Of a stretch of 64,000 nucleotides of DNA, positions 8,038 through 17,235 are shown in pieces (the stretch's first letter is position 1; each line of letters opens with the position of its first letter). The notes beneath the pieces are model-generated. The model was given only the letters and a program-made list of their open reading frames with translations. It was not told the DNA's origin and searched no databases. Source of the DNA: Streptomyces sp. VRA16 Mangrove soil (GTDB taxonomy: Bacteria; Actinomycetota; Actinomycetes; Streptomycetales; Streptomycetaceae); NCBI RefSeq assembly GCF_017377775.1, contig NZ_JAFVLN010000008.1:372001-436000 (forward strand), written 5' to 3'. The translations under genes and the position numbers were made by a program.

Positions 8038-9039
8038 GTGGCCACCTCCGTCAAGGCGGACGCCGGCGGCAGTCCGCCCTCCGCACCTCCCTCCGCCGCC
8101 TCGGCCCGGCGTCCCGAACCCTCCTCCTGGCGCAGCAAGTTGTACCGCTGGGACATGAAGGGCTCGCCCTACGCCTTCATCACCCCGTTCTTCCTCTGCT
8201 TCGCGGCCTTCGGGCTCTTCCCGCTGATCTACACCGGCTGGCTCTCCCTGCACCGGGTGCAGCTGGGCGCCGAGAGCAGCGCCGAGTGGGTGGGCCTGGA
8301 CAACTACAGCTGGCTGGCCGGCAGCGAGTTCTTCTGGCACGCGCTCGCCAACACCTTCACCATCGGCGTCATCTCGACCGTCCCGCAGCTCCTGATGGCC
8401 CTCGGCCTCGCGCATCTGCTCAACTCGCATCTGCGCGGCCGCGGCTTCTTCCGGATCGCGGTCCTCGCGCCGTACGCCACCTCGATCGCCGCGGCGACAC
8501 TGGTCTTCGCCCAGCTGTTCAACACCGACTACGGCATGATCAACTCGCTGCTCGACGTCTTCGGGCTCGGACCGGTCCAGTGGGACGCCGACAAGTGGCC
8601 CGCGCAGATAGCCATTTCGACGATCGTGACCTGGCGCTGGACCGGCTACAACGCGCTGATCTACCTCGCCGCGATGCAGGCCGTGCCGAACGACCTGTAC
8701 GAGGCGGCGGCCCTCGACGGGGCCTCCCGCTGGCGGCAGTTCATCAGCGTGACGATTCCCTCGATCCGTCCGACGATCCTGTTCACCATCGTCGTCTCCA
8801 CGATCGGCGCCACCCAGCTGTTCGGTGAGCCGATGCTGTACGGCGGCTCGGTCGGTATCGGCGGCGGCAGCGGCGGCCAGTACCAGACGCTCTCGCTGCT
8901 GATGTACCAGACCGGCTGGACCAACAACTCGCTGGGCAGGGCCTCCGCCATCGCCTGGGTGATGCTGCTGATCCTGCTGCTGATCGGCGGGGTGCAGGCG
9001 CTCGCGTCGCGCGTCAACCGCAAGAAGCTGGGAGGCTGA
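8038..9039 (+). CDS. cebF: CebF, cellobiose ABC transporter permease (MalF type)
   Basis: A 333-residue inner-membrane permease with six hydrophobic segments, the first near YAFITPFFLCFAAFGLFPLI. The cytoplasmic EAA loop that docks on the ATPase reads EAAALDGASRWRQFISVTIP. The open frame extends upstream, but GTG 8038 has AAGGAAAG six bases before it. The Ala/Pro/Ser-rich N-terminal 40 residues are typical of Streptomyces CebF. It pairs with CebG three bases downstream, forming the membrane channel for cellobiose and cellotriose. Confidence 0.92.
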   Translation: MATSVKADAGGSPPSAPPSAASARRPEPSSWRSKLYRWDMKGSPYAFITPFFLCFAAFGLFPLIYTGWLSLHRVQLGAESSAEWVGLDNYSWLAGSEFFWHALANTFTIGVISTVPQLLMALGLAHLLNSHLRGRGFFRIAVLAPYATSIAAATLVFAQLFNTDYGMINSLLDVFGLGPVQWDADKWPAQIAISTIVTWRWTGYNALIYLAAMQAVPNDLYEAAALDGASRWRQFISVTIPSIRPTILFTIVVSTIGATQLFGEPMLYGGSVGIGGGSGGQYQTLSLLMYQTGWTNNSLGRASAIAWVMLLILLLIGGVQALASRVNRKKLGG

Positions 9040-9042
9040 TCC

Positions 9043-9951
9043 ATGACCGTCCAACTCCCGGCGCCCGCGGTGGCGTCCGCCGGTGCGCAGGTCTCGCGCC
9101 GTCGCCGTTTCGCGCCCGGCGCGGGCGACCAGCGCAAGGCGGGTCTGCTCACCTACGCCCTGCTGATCATCGCGGCGTTCGTCTCGCTGTTCCCGCTGTA
9201 CTGGAACGTGGTGGCGGCCTCGCACGACGCGACCCGGGTGCAGCAGGCGCCCGCGCCGCTGCTGCCGGGCCCGCATCTGCTCGACAACCTCTCCACGGCG
9301 TGGAACCAGGTCCACATGGGTGTGGCCCTGATCAACACCACCATCGTGGCGAGCGTGATCAGCATCAGCACCGTGCTCTTCGCGACGCTGGCCGGGTTCG
9401 CCTTCGCCAAGCTCCAGTTCAAGGGCCGCAATCTGCTGCTCGCGCTGGTCGTCGCGACGATGACGGTGCCGCCGCAGCTCACGGTCATCCCGCTGTACCA
9501 GATCATCACGGACCTGAAGTGGACGGACACCCTGCAGGCCGTGATCATGCCCTCGCTCGTCGCGGCGTTCGGTGTGTTCTTCATGCGGCAGTTCCTCGTG
9601 GAGGCGCTGCCCGTGGAGCTGGTCGAGGCGGCCCGGGTGGACGGGGCGAACAGTCTGCGCGTGATCTGGCACGTGGTGTTCCCCGTGGCGCGGCCCGCGA
9701 TGGCGGTCCTCGGCATGCTGACGTTCGTCCAGGCGTGGAACGACTTCTTCTGGCCGTTCATCGTGCTGACCGACACCGGCACGCCCACGCTCCAGGTCTC
9801 CCTCGCCGGCCTCGGCGCGGGCAACCACACGGTGGACACCGCGGTGGTGCTGACCGGCGCGCTGATCTCCACGGTCCCCCTGCTCGCGGTCTTCGCCCTG
9901 CTGGGCAAGCACATCGTGGGCGGTATCACCGCGGGCGCGGTCAAGAGCTGA
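9043..9951 (+). CDS. cebG: CebG, cellobiose ABC transporter permease (MalG type)
   Basis: A 302-residue permease with six membrane segments (first LLTYALLIIAAFVSLFPLYW) and EAA motif EAARVDGANSLRVIWHVVFP. The C-terminal KHIVGGITAGAVKS ending is typical of MalG-type subunits. It starts three bases after cebF, so the two are translated together. It forms a heterodimer with CebF and receives sugar from CebE. Confidence 0.93.
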   Translation: MTVQLPAPAVASAGAQVSRRRRFAPGAGDQRKAGLLTYALLIIAAFVSLFPLYWNVVAASHDATRVQQAPAPLLPGPHLLDNLSTAWNQVHMGVALINTTIVASVISISTVLFATLAGFAFAKLQFKGRNLLLALVVATMTVPPQLTVIPLYQIITDLKWTDTLQAVIMPSLVAAFGVFFMRQFLVEALPVELVEAARVDGANSLRVIWHVVFPVARPAMAVLGMLTFVQAWNDFFWPFIVLTDTGTPTLQVSLAGLGAGNHTVDTAVVLTGALISTVPLLAVFALLGKHIVGGITAGAVKS

Positions 9952-9994
9952 CCCCGGCCAGGACCGACTTCCCTTTCCGTACTCGATCCCCGCT

Positions 9995-10008
9995 TGGGAG
10001 CGCTTCCA
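9995..10008. promoter_or_regulatory. CebR operator overlapping the bglC ribosome binding site and start codon
   Basis: TGGGAGCGCTTCCA differs from the perfect CebR box by one base. Its GGGAG is also the apparent Shine-Dalgarno of bglC and its last base is the A of the bglC ATG. Bound CebR would block elongation into bglC or a local promoter. Confidence 0.88.
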
Positions 10009-11435
10009 TGACCTCTGGCACCCAGGAGTCCTCCGACTTTCCGCCCGGTTTCCTCTGGGGTGCGGCCACCGCCGCCTACCAGATCGAGGGCTCGGCGAAC
10101 GCCGACGGCCGCACCCCCTCCATCTGGGACACCTTCAGCCACACCCCCGGCAAGACCCTGGGGGGTGACACCGGGGACGTGGCGGTGGACCACTACCGCA
10201 GGAGGGCCGAGGACGTCGAGCTGATGAGCGAACTGGGGCTCGGCGCCTACCGGTTCTCCGTCTCCTGGCCGCGGGTGCAGCCGACCGGGCGCGGCCCGGC
10301 CGTCCAGCGCGGCCTGGACTTCTACCGGTCACTCGTCGACGACCTCCTCGACCACGACATCAAGCCCGTGCTCACCCTGTACCACTGGGACCTGCCGCAG
10401 GAGCTGGAGGACGCGGGCGGCTGGCCGGTGCGCGGCACCGCCGAGCGGTTCGCCGAGTACGCGGCCCTGGTCGGCGAGGCGCTCGGCGACCGGGTGGAGA
10501 TGTGGGCCACTCTCAACGAGCCCTGGTGCAGCGCGTTCCTGGGCTACGGCTCCGGGGTGCACGCCCCCGGCCGCACCGACCCGGTCGCGGCCCTGCGCGC
10601 CGCCCACCACCTCAACCTGGGACACGGTCTGGCGACCCAGGCGCTGCGCTCGGTGCTGCCGGCCCGCGCGCAGATCGGCATCAGCCTCAACCCGGCGGCC
10701 GTGCGGGCCCACAGCGACGACCCGGCCGACCTGGACGCCAGGCGCCGGATCGACGCGCTGGCCAACCGCGTCTTCAGCGGGCCGATCCTGCAGGGCGCCT
10801 ACCCGGAGGACCTGCTCGCCGACACCGCGCGCCTGACCGACTGGTCCTTCGTGCAGGACGGCGACACCGCGACCGCCCACCAGCCGCTGGACTTCCTGGG
10901 CATCAACTACTACCAGCCGACCGTGGTCGCGGCCCCGGCGCCCGGCGCGGGCAAGGTCAAGGGCGCCGACGGTCACGGCGCCTCCGACCACTCGCCCTGG
11001 CCCGCGGCGGAAGACATCGTTTTCCACCCGGCTCCCGGCGAGCGCACCGCGATGGGCTGGTCCGTCGACCCGAGCGGGCTGCACGACCTGCTGCTCCGGT
11101 ACAGCGAGGAGGCACCGGGCGTTCCGCTGTACATCACGGAGAACGGTGTCGCCTACGACGACAAGCCGGGTCCCGACGGCACGGTCCACGACCCGGACCG
11201 GATCCGCTATCTGCACGGGCACCTGGGCGCGATCCGGCAGGCGGTGGCCGACGGCGCCGATGTGCGCGGGTACTTCCAGTGGTCGCTGATGGACAACTTC
11301 GAATGGTCGTACGGCTACAGCAAGCGGTTCGGCATGGTCTACATCGACTACGAGACGCTGGAGCGGACCCCGAAGTCCAGTGCCGCCTGGTACGCGCAGG
11401 TGGCGGCGGCCAACCAACTGCCGCCCGCGCCGTGA
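10008..11435 (+). CDS. bglC: BglC, intracellular GH1 beta-glucosidase
   Basis: A 475-residue family 1 glycoside hydrolase that splits imported cellobiose/cellotriose to glucose in the cytoplasm; no signal peptide. N-terminal signature FLWGAATAAYQIEGSANADG. The acid/base glutamate is in TLNEPWC (about residue 172) and the nucleophile in YITENG (about 378). The conserved C-terminal substrate loop is YFQWSLMDNFEWSYGY. The frame runs far upstream, but the start at ATG 10008 gives the family's normal N-terminus and a GGGAG seven bases upstream. It ends the ceb operon before a strong terminator. Its activity removes the CebR inducer, closing a feedback loop. Confidence 0.95.
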   Translation: MTSGTQESSDFPPGFLWGAATAAYQIEGSANADGRTPSIWDTFSHTPGKTLGGDTGDVAVDHYRRRAEDVELMSELGLGAYRFSVSWPRVQPTGRGPAVQRGLDFYRSLVDDLLDHDIKPVLTLYHWDLPQELEDAGGWPVRGTAERFAEYAALVGEALGDRVEMWATLNEPWCSAFLGYGSGVHAPGRTDPVAALRAAHHLNLGHGLATQALRSVLPARAQIGISLNPAAVRAHSDDPADLDARRRIDALANRVFSGPILQGAYPEDLLADTARLTDWSFVQDGDTATAHQPLDFLGINYYQPTVVAAPAPGAGKVKGADGHGASDHSPWPAAEDIVFHPAPGERTAMGWSVDPSGLHDLLLRYSEEAPGVPLYITENGVAYDDKPGPDGTVHDPDRIRYLHGHLGAIRQAVADGADVRGYFQWSLMDNFEWSYGYSKRFGMVYIDYETLERTPKSSAAWYAQVAAANQLPPAP

Positions 11436-11500
11436 CGCGTTCGTACTGAACGGTCACGGATCGCGGTTCCGGGGCCCGAGGGGGGCTGAGGGCCGGGGGG

Positions 11501-11550
11501 AAGGGCCGGTGCGCCGACAACCCGTGTGGCGGGTTGGCGCACCGGCCCTT
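11501..11550 (+). terminator. Strong terminator after the ceb operon
   Basis: A 15-bp perfect stem AAGGGCCGGTGCGCC (11501-11515) with complement at 11536-11550. The loop can itself pair (AACCCG/CGGGTT). The stem is followed by ATTTTTC, one of the few terminators here with a U tract. Confidence 0.93.
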
Positions 11551-11609
11551 ATTTTTCGGCTATGCCTGATATGTCCCGTACATCCGCTCCCGGAATCCGC
11601 TGAGCCGCC

Positions 11610-13286
11610 ATGGGCGTACTCAAGGACCACCCGGAACTCGTCCTGTTCGCGTCTCTCGCGCTCGGCTACCTCGTCGGGAAGCTGCGCGTGGGGCCGCTCA
11701 CCCTGGGCGGCATCTGCGGAACGCTGATCGTCTCGCTGCTCCTGGGCGCCTGGACCAAGGCCCAGGTCTCGGACGACGTGAAGACGGTGTTCTTCGCGCT
11801 GTTCATCTTCGCCCTCGGCTACATGGCCGGACCGCAGTTCTTCCGCAACCTCAACAAGAAGTCGCTGCGCTTCTTCGTGCTGTGCGGCATCGAACTGGTC
11901 TGTGTCCTCGGTATCGCCTTCGGCCTCGCCAAGTGGTTCGACCTCGACGTCGGCACGGCCTCCGGCATCCTGGCGGGCGCGGCCACCGAGTCGGCCGTGG
12001 TCGGCACCGCGACCGAGTCCATCGGCAAGCTCAGCAATCTGACCGCCGCGCAGATCACCGAGTACCAGGGCAACGTCGCCACCGCGTACACGGTCTGCTA
12101 CCTCTTCGGCCTGATCACGATCGTGCTCTACACGAGCCAGATCATGCCGATGCTGCTCCGCATCAATCTGCGCGACGCCGCCCGCGAGCTGTGGGAGAAG
12201 ACGCGCTCCAGCGGCAGCCTGGAGGCCGACGAGCGTCCGGCGCTGCCGGGCATGGTCGGCCGTACGTATCTGGTGACCACCGCCGACGGGCGGACCATCG
12301 GCGACCTGACGTCCCATCTGGCCGAACGGGTCACCGTCGAATCGGTCAAGCGGGGCAGCAAGATCCTCGACGTCACCCCCGGCCTGGAGCTCACCCTCTC
12401 CGACCTGGTGCTGCTCGTCGGCCGGCGGGCCAACGTCATCGACGCGGGGCGGCTCATCGGCCCCGAGACACCGGGCGTCCCCGGACTCGACTCGCCGCTG
12501 GCCAGCCGCGAGGTCTCGGTCACCGACAAGGCCCTGGAGGGCGTGACGGTCGACGCGATGCAGCGGTCCCACCCGGAGTTCCTCGAGGACGGCATCTACG
12601 TCACCGACATCACCCGCGGCGACACGGACATCCCCGCCAACGGCGACACCGTGCTGCACCGCGGCGACGTGCTCACCCTGGTGGGCGCCCGCTCGGGGCT
12701 GAACAAGCTGGTCGCCAAGATCGGCTCGGTGGTCAAGAACGACGCCACCGACTTCATCTACCTGGGCCTCGGCATCGCCGCCGGTTCGCTGCTCGGGCAG
12801 ATCGTGGTCAAGTTCGGCGACGTGCCGCTCTCCCTGGGGACCGGCGGCGGCTGTCTGATCTCGGGCCTGCTGTTCGGCTGGTTCCGCTCGCGGTCGCAGA
12901 CCTTCGGCGCGTTCCCGCCGCAGGCCGCCTCCACGATCAAGGACATGGGCCTCGCGGTCTTCATCGCCTGCACGGGTCTGGTCTCCGGGCCGCAGGCATG
13001 GCCGCTGCTCAAGGAGTACGGGGCGCTGCTGCCGTTCGCCGGGATCGCGATGGTGCTGATCCCCGCCACGCTCTCCCTGATCATCGGCCGCAAGCTCCTC
13101 AACATCGAGAAGCCGCTGCTGATCGGCGCCATCGCCGGACAGCAGTGCTCGACCCCCGCGATCACCGCGGTCACCCAGGTGGCGCAGTCGTCGGTGCCGA
13201 TGCTCGGCTACACGATCACCTACGCCCTCTCCAACTTCCTGCTCCCCCTGACGGGCCCCGTGCTCGTCGGCGTACTCGGACACTGA
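11610..13286 (+). CDS. AspT-like aspartate:alanine exchanger, paralog 1
   Basis: A 558-residue AAE-family transporter: two blocks of about five membrane segments (residues 10-175 and 390-555) around a cytoplasmic region with two RCK_C/TrkA_C domains (about 215-290 and 300-375). Repeat signatures such as FIFALGYMAGPQFFRNL and GILAGAATESAVVGTATESIG in the first half, with GAIAGQQCSTPAITAV in the second, fit AspT, which swaps external aspartate for internal alanine. It is the first gene of an apparent operon with a second AspT and AspD. The ATG at 11610 has only a weak GAG upstream. Confidence 0.88.
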   Translation: MGVLKDHPELVLFASLALGYLVGKLRVGPLTLGGICGTLIVSLLLGAWTKAQVSDDVKTVFFALFIFALGYMAGPQFFRNLNKKSLRFFVLCGIELVCVLGIAFGLAKWFDLDVGTASGILAGAATESAVVGTATESIGKLSNLTAAQITEYQGNVATAYTVCYLFGLITIVLYTSQIMPMLLRINLRDAARELWEKTRSSGSLEADERPALPGMVGRTYLVTTADGRTIGDLTSHLAERVTVESVKRGSKILDVTPGLELTLSDLVLLVGRRANVIDAGRLIGPETPGVPGLDSPLASREVSVTDKALEGVTVDAMQRSHPEFLEDGIYVTDITRGDTDIPANGDTVLHRGDVLTLVGARSGLNKLVAKIGSVVKNDATDFIYLGLGIAAGSLLGQIVVKFGDVPLSLGTGGGCLISGLLFGWFRSRSQTFGAFPPQAASTIKDMGLAVFIACTGLVSGPQAWPLLKEYGALLPFAGIAMVLIPATLSLIIGRKLLNIEKPLLIGAIAGQQCSTPAITAVTQVAQSSVPMLGYTITYALSNFLLPLTGPVLVGVLGH

Positions 13287-13303
13287 GAGGACGGCACCCA
13301 CAA

Positions 13304-15007
13304 GTGATCGACTTCCTCAACCGGAACATCTTCCAGCCCTATCCAGAGCTGCTGGTGTTCATCACGGTCGCCTTCGGCTTCCTGCTCGGGAAGATCCGCT
13401 ACAAGGCCATCGCGCTCGGCGCCGTCACCGGCTGTCTCGTCGCGGGCCTGCTGCTCGGCGCCTGGTCCAAGGTCCAGATCGACGGCACGGTGAAGAGCCT
13501 GTTCTTCATCATGTTCCTGTTCGCCCTGGGCTACAAGGTCGGCCCGCAGTTCTTCCGCGGCCTGAAGACCGACGGTCTGCCGCAGGTCCTCAACGCCGTC
13601 GTCGTCTGTGTCTCGGGCCTGCTGATCTGCTGGGTCTTCGCGGCGATGCTCGGCTACGGCCCCGGTCTGTCCGCCGGTCTGCTGGGCGGCGCGCTCACGC
13701 AGTCGGCGGTGATCGGTGTCGCGCAGGACGCCATCGGCACCCTGCCCGGCCTGTCGGGCGCGGCGGCCAAGAACGAGGAGAACCTCGTCGCGATCGGCTA
13801 CGCGGTGACGTATCCGCTCGGCACGATCCTGTGCGCGATGCTCCTCGCCAACATCCTGCCCAAGATCTACAAGAAGGACCTGGCCGCCGAGTCGGCCCTC
13901 ATCGCCAAGGAACTGGACGCGCCCAGCGACGACCCCGACCTCGCCGAGGGCTACTACGAGGTGGTGCTGCGCGCCTACACCATCGAGCGCCCGGACATCG
14001 TCGGCCGCACCATCGACGACTTCGAGAACCAGCAGAAGGCGCTCGGCCACCGCATCTACATCACGCGGGTACGCCGGGACGGGCAGATCCTCGACCACAC
14101 GCAGCAGACCGTGCTGCAGCAGGGCGACGTCGTCGCGCTGAGCGCGCTGCGCGGCTCGCTGGTCGACTACGACGCCCGTACGCACATCGGCATGGAGACC
14201 GACGACATCGAACTCCTCGGCTACCAGACCGAGTCGCTGCACGTCGTCGCCTCCGAGAAGGCCCAGCTCGGCAAGACCATCGGCGAGCTGCGCAAGGAGC
14301 CGTTCATGGTCGGCGTCTACATCGACAAGCTGTACCGCTCCGGCGCCGAGTTCCCCTACCGCCTGTCCACGAAGGTCGAGCGCGGTGACACCCTGATCCT
14401 CACCGGGCCCAAGCGGCTGGTGGACCCGGCGGGCGCGGCGATCGGCAAGCCGGTCCCGACCTCGTTCGCGACCGACATGATCTGGGTCGGCCTCGGCATC
14501 TTCCTCGGCGGCTGCCTCGGCATCCCGGCCCTCACGGTCTCCGGCGTCCCGATCTCGCTGTCCACCTCGGGCGGCGCGCTCATCATGGGTCTGGTCTTCG
14601 GCTACATCCGCGGCAAGTACCCGACGTACGGCAATGTCCCGCCCGGCGCCCAGTGGTTCATGGACACGCTCGGCCTGTGCATGTTCGTCGCGATCGTCGG
14701 CATCAACGCGGGGCCGAGCTTCACCTCGGGCCTGTCCGAGGCCGGCTGGGGCCTGCTGATCTTCGGCGCGGTAGCCACCGTGATCCCGCTGATCATCGGC
14801 TTCCTCTTCGGCCACTACGTGCAGAAGATCCGCTTCCCGATCCTGATGGGCGTCCTGGCCGGCGGCCAGACCACCACCGCGGCGATCGGCGCGATCAACG
14901 AGGCGTCCAGGTCCCAGGTCCCCACCCTCGGCTACACGATCCCGTACGCGGTCGGAAACGTCCTGCTGACCATCTGGGGCGCCGTGATCGTCCTCCTCCA
15001 GCACTGA
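13304..15007 (+). CDS. aspT: AspT-like aspartate:alanine exchanger, paralog 2
   Basis: A 567-residue paralog of the preceding protein with the same layout: membrane block (about 15-185), two RCK_C-like domains (about 215-380), membrane block (about 395-565). Signature FLFALGYKVGPQFFRGL and C-terminal GVLAGGQTTTAAIGAI. The start GTG 13304 follows 17 bases after the first paralog's stop with GAGAGGA upstream, though the spacing is long. It directly precedes aspD, as single aspT genes do in lactic acid bacteria. The pair could act as a heterodimer or have different substrates; the sequence alone does not decide. Confidence 0.88.
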   Translation: MIDFLNRNIFQPYPELLVFITVAFGFLLGKIRYKAIALGAVTGCLVAGLLLGAWSKVQIDGTVKSLFFIMFLFALGYKVGPQFFRGLKTDGLPQVLNAVVVCVSGLLICWVFAAMLGYGPGLSAGLLGGALTQSAVIGVAQDAIGTLPGLSGAAAKNEENLVAIGYAVTYPLGTILCAMLLANILPKIYKKDLAAESALIAKELDAPSDDPDLAEGYYEVVLRAYTIERPDIVGRTIDDFENQQKALGHRIYITRVRRDGQILDHTQQTVLQQGDVVALSALRGSLVDYDARTHIGMETDDIELLGYQTESLHVVASEKAQLGKTIGELRKEPFMVGVYIDKLYRSGAEFPYRLSTKVERGDTLILTGPKRLVDPAGAAIGKPVPTSFATDMIWVGLGIFLGGCLGIPALTVSGVPISLSTSGGALIMGLVFGYIRGKYPTYGNVPPGAQWFMDTLGLCMFVAIVGINAGPSFTSGLSEAGWGLLIFGAVATVIPLIIGFLFGHYVQKIRFPILMGVLAGGQTTTAAIGAINEASRSQVPTLGYTIPYAVGNVLLTIWGAVIVLLQH

Positions 15008-15039
15008 GCACCGTACTGAGCACGTAAGGAACACAGCAC

Positions 15040-16689
15040 ATGCCGAAGACGAATCTGACCCGCGAGCAGATCCAGCAGTACGCGCAGCTCTCCCCCTTCG
15101 AGCTGAAGAACATCTTCATCGACCTCGCCAAGGAGGCGCAGGCCGACAAGCCCGGCCAGAAGGGCACCTCCAGCGTCCAGATGCTCAACGCGGGCCGCGG
15201 CAACCCGAACTGGGTGGCCACCGGGCCGCGTGAGGCGTTCTACGCCCTCGGCTACTTCTCGCTCTCCGAGTCCCGCCGGGTGTGGACCGCCGACAACCTC
15301 GGCGGCATGCCGGAGAAGACGGGCGCGTACGAGCGCTTCGACGCGTTCGTGCGCCGCAACCCCGACATGCCCGGCATCGAACTGCTCGCGCAGTGCGTGC
15401 AGTTGGGCATCCAGCGGTTCGGGTTCGACAAGGACGCGTTCGTGCACGAGCTCACCGACAGCTCGATCGGTGACAACTACCCCGTCCCCGACCGCATCCT
15501 GGAGCACGTCCAGGAGATCGTGCGCGGCTACATCGCGGACGAGATGTTCGACAAGAAGCCGCCGCCCGGCGACATCTCGTACTTCGCGACCGAGGGCGGC
15601 ACCGCCGCCATGTGCTACATCTTCGACTCGCTCATGAAGAACGGGATGCTGAAGAAGGGCGACAAGATCGCCCTGATGGTGCCGGTCTTCACGCCGTACA
15701 TCGAGATCCCCGAGCTCGACACGTACGAGTTCGACGTGACGTACGTCGAGGCGAGCATGTTCGCCGAGACGGGCGTGCGCGAGTGGCGCTACCCGGAGGA
15801 GGAGGTGGCCAAGCTCGAAGACCCCGAGATCAAGCTGGTCTGCCTGGTCAACCCCTCCAACCCGCCCTCGCTGGCGCTCTCCCAGCGGGTCGCCGACCAG
15901 CTGAAGAACATCGTCGCCACGAAGAACCCGAACCTGCTCATCGTCACGGACGACGTGTACGGCACGTTCGTGGAGGGCTTCCGCTCGATCGCCGCGGACA
16001 TCCCCCGCAACACCCTGCTCGTGTACTCGTACTCGAAGCACTACGGCTGCACCGGCTGGCGGCTCGGCGTCATCGGCCTGCACGACGACAACATCATCGA
16101 CGAGCGCATCGCCGCACTCCCCCAGGACGAGAAGGACCGCCTGAACAAGCGGTACAGCTCGCTGACCCTGGAGCCCGAGAAGATCAAGTTCATCGACCGC
16201 CTGGTCGCGGACTCCCGCCAGGTGGCCCTGAACCACACCGCGGGCCTCTCCCTCCCCCAGCAGGTGATGCTGGCCTTCTTCTCCCTCTTCGACATGCTGG
16301 ACGAGGGCCAGGCGTACAAGGAGAAGATCCGCGGCATCGTGCGCCAGCGCCTGGACCTCCTCCTGGAGGGTTCCCAGATGAAGATCTCCGACGACCCGCA
16401 CCGGGCCGGCTACTACATCGAGCTGGACCTGCTGGCGCAGGCGGAGCTGGAGCACGGCAAGGCGTTCGCCGCGTACCTGGAGAAGAACTACGAGCCCGTC
16501 GACCCGCTGTTCCGCCTCGCCCAGCAGACGGGCGTCGTCCTCCTCAACGGCGGCGGCTTCGAGGGCCCGCAGTGGTCGGTCCGCGTCTCGCTCGCCAACC
16601 TCGACGACCTGGACTACCTGAAGATCGGCCACCACCTGCGGGAGATCTTCAACGACTACGCGGAGGAGTGGAGGTCCGCGTCCGCGTAG
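15040..16689 (+). CDS. aspD: Aspartate 4-decarboxylase (bifunctional aspartate aminotransferase)
   Basis: A 549-residue fold-type I PLP enzyme, the usual AspD length and longer than ordinary aminotransferases. PLP lysine lies in YSYSKHYGCTGWRLG (about residue 333). Substrate and cofactor residues appear in NAGRGNPNW and VNPSNPPS, and the DDVYGTF aspartate contacts the PLP nitrogen. It releases CO2 from the beta carboxyl of L-aspartate, giving alanine and consuming a cytoplasmic proton. With AspT exchange of Asp(-) for Ala this generates proton motive force. The ATG follows TAAGGAACACAGC, 32 bases after aspT. Confidence 0.93.
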   Translation: MPKTNLTREQIQQYAQLSPFELKNIFIDLAKEAQADKPGQKGTSSVQMLNAGRGNPNWVATGPREAFYALGYFSLSESRRVWTADNLGGMPEKTGAYERFDAFVRRNPDMPGIELLAQCVQLGIQRFGFDKDAFVHELTDSSIGDNYPVPDRILEHVQEIVRGYIADEMFDKKPPPGDISYFATEGGTAAMCYIFDSLMKNGMLKKGDKIALMVPVFTPYIEIPELDTYEFDVTYVEASMFAETGVREWRYPEEEVAKLEDPEIKLVCLVNPSNPPSLALSQRVADQLKNIVATKNPNLLIVTDDVYGTFVEGFRSIAADIPRNTLLVYSYSKHYGCTGWRLGVIGLHDDNIIDERIAALPQDEKDRLNKRYSSLTLEPEKIKFIDRLVADSRQVALNHTAGLSLPQQVMLAFFSLFDMLDEGQAYKEKIRGIVRQRLDLLLEGSQMKISDDPHRAGYYIELDLLAQAELEHGKAFAAYLEKNYEPVDPLFRLAQQTGVVLLNGGGFEGPQWSVRVSLANLDDLDYLKIGHHLREIFNDYAEEWRSASA

Positions 16690-16705
16690 GGCTCCACCAC
16701 CGTGG

Positions 16706-16740
16706 CGACCGGGGCATCCCCTTGGGGGGTGCCCCGGTCG
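16706..16740 (+). terminator. Terminator after aspD
   Basis: CGACCGGGGCATCCCC (16706-16721) pairs with its near-complement ending at 16740, followed by TCTTCTTTTC. It separates the asp operon from the convergent SnoaL-like gene. Confidence 0.88.
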
Positions 16741-16755
16741 TCTTCTTTTCGGGGT

Positions 16756-17235
16756 TCACTCCCCGGACGCGGCGAACTCCGCGAACGTCGTCCCCGTCAG
16801 CGCGGCCGTGTCGATGTACCTGACCTCGTAGACGCGTTCCGCGAACCGCCAGCCCTGGTCGGGCGTGCGGACGTAACGGTCGTGGTAGAGCGCGTAGTTG
16901 AGGTGCGAGGCGCCGTCGCGCCGACGGCCCAGCTCCTGGATGTAGGAGCGGCCCGTGGCGGTGTCCGCGGCGAGCTGGATCGTGCCCGGGTGCACGGTCT
17001 GGATGAAGTAGTCCCACGCGTCCTGCAACTGCTCGATCCCGGCGCGGATGCGGTCGCGGCCGGTGAACCCGATGCCTCCCTCCGGGATCCGCAGCGCACC
17101 GTCCGTCGTGAACAACTGCGCGAAGCGGTCGTAGTCGCCCATCATGATCGCGTCGGTGAACTCGCCGCGCAGCGCCTCGATCGCGAGACGGTCGGTGAGG
17201 GTGCGAAGGACGTGCGTGTCGTTCGTGCTGCTCAT
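16756..17235 (-). CDS. SnoaL/NTF2-like protein
   Basis: A 159-residue single-domain protein of the SnoaL-like (NTF2) fold: N-terminal helix LAIEALRGEFTDAIMMGDYDRFAQLFTTDGAL, then ITGRDRIRAG-like turn, and beta strands with HLNYALYHDRYVRT. This fold binds small hydrophobic molecules and includes isomerases, dehydratases and inactive binders; no activity can be assigned. ATG 17235 has GGGAGG five bases upstream, so the longer frame to 17424 is rejected. It is divergent from an ECF41-type sigma factor whose own C-terminus is SnoaL-like, and is a plausible sigma target. Confidence 0.8.
   Translation of the reverse strand: MSSTNDTHVLRTLTDRLAIEALRGEFTDAIMMGDYDRFAQLFTTDGALRIPEGGIGFTGRDRIRAGIEQLQDAWDYFIQTVHPGTIQLAADTATGRSYIQELGRRRDGASHLNYALYHDRYVRTPDQGWRFAERVYEVRYIDTAALTGTTFAEFAASGE

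Noticed and set aside
6397..9912. A very long minus-strand open frame opposite cebEFG (over 1,100 codons)
   Set aside because: It is a mirror of the real codon pattern in high-GC DNA: its product is dominated by Arg, Gly, Glu, His and Val without domains, and the plus-strand genes have clear families and ribosome binding sites.
11882..13303. Upstream extension of the second AspT frame through the first aspT gene
   Set aside because: The extension lies out of frame inside the first transporter gene and gives an Arg-rich sequence; the GTG at 13304 gives the normal AspT N-terminus.
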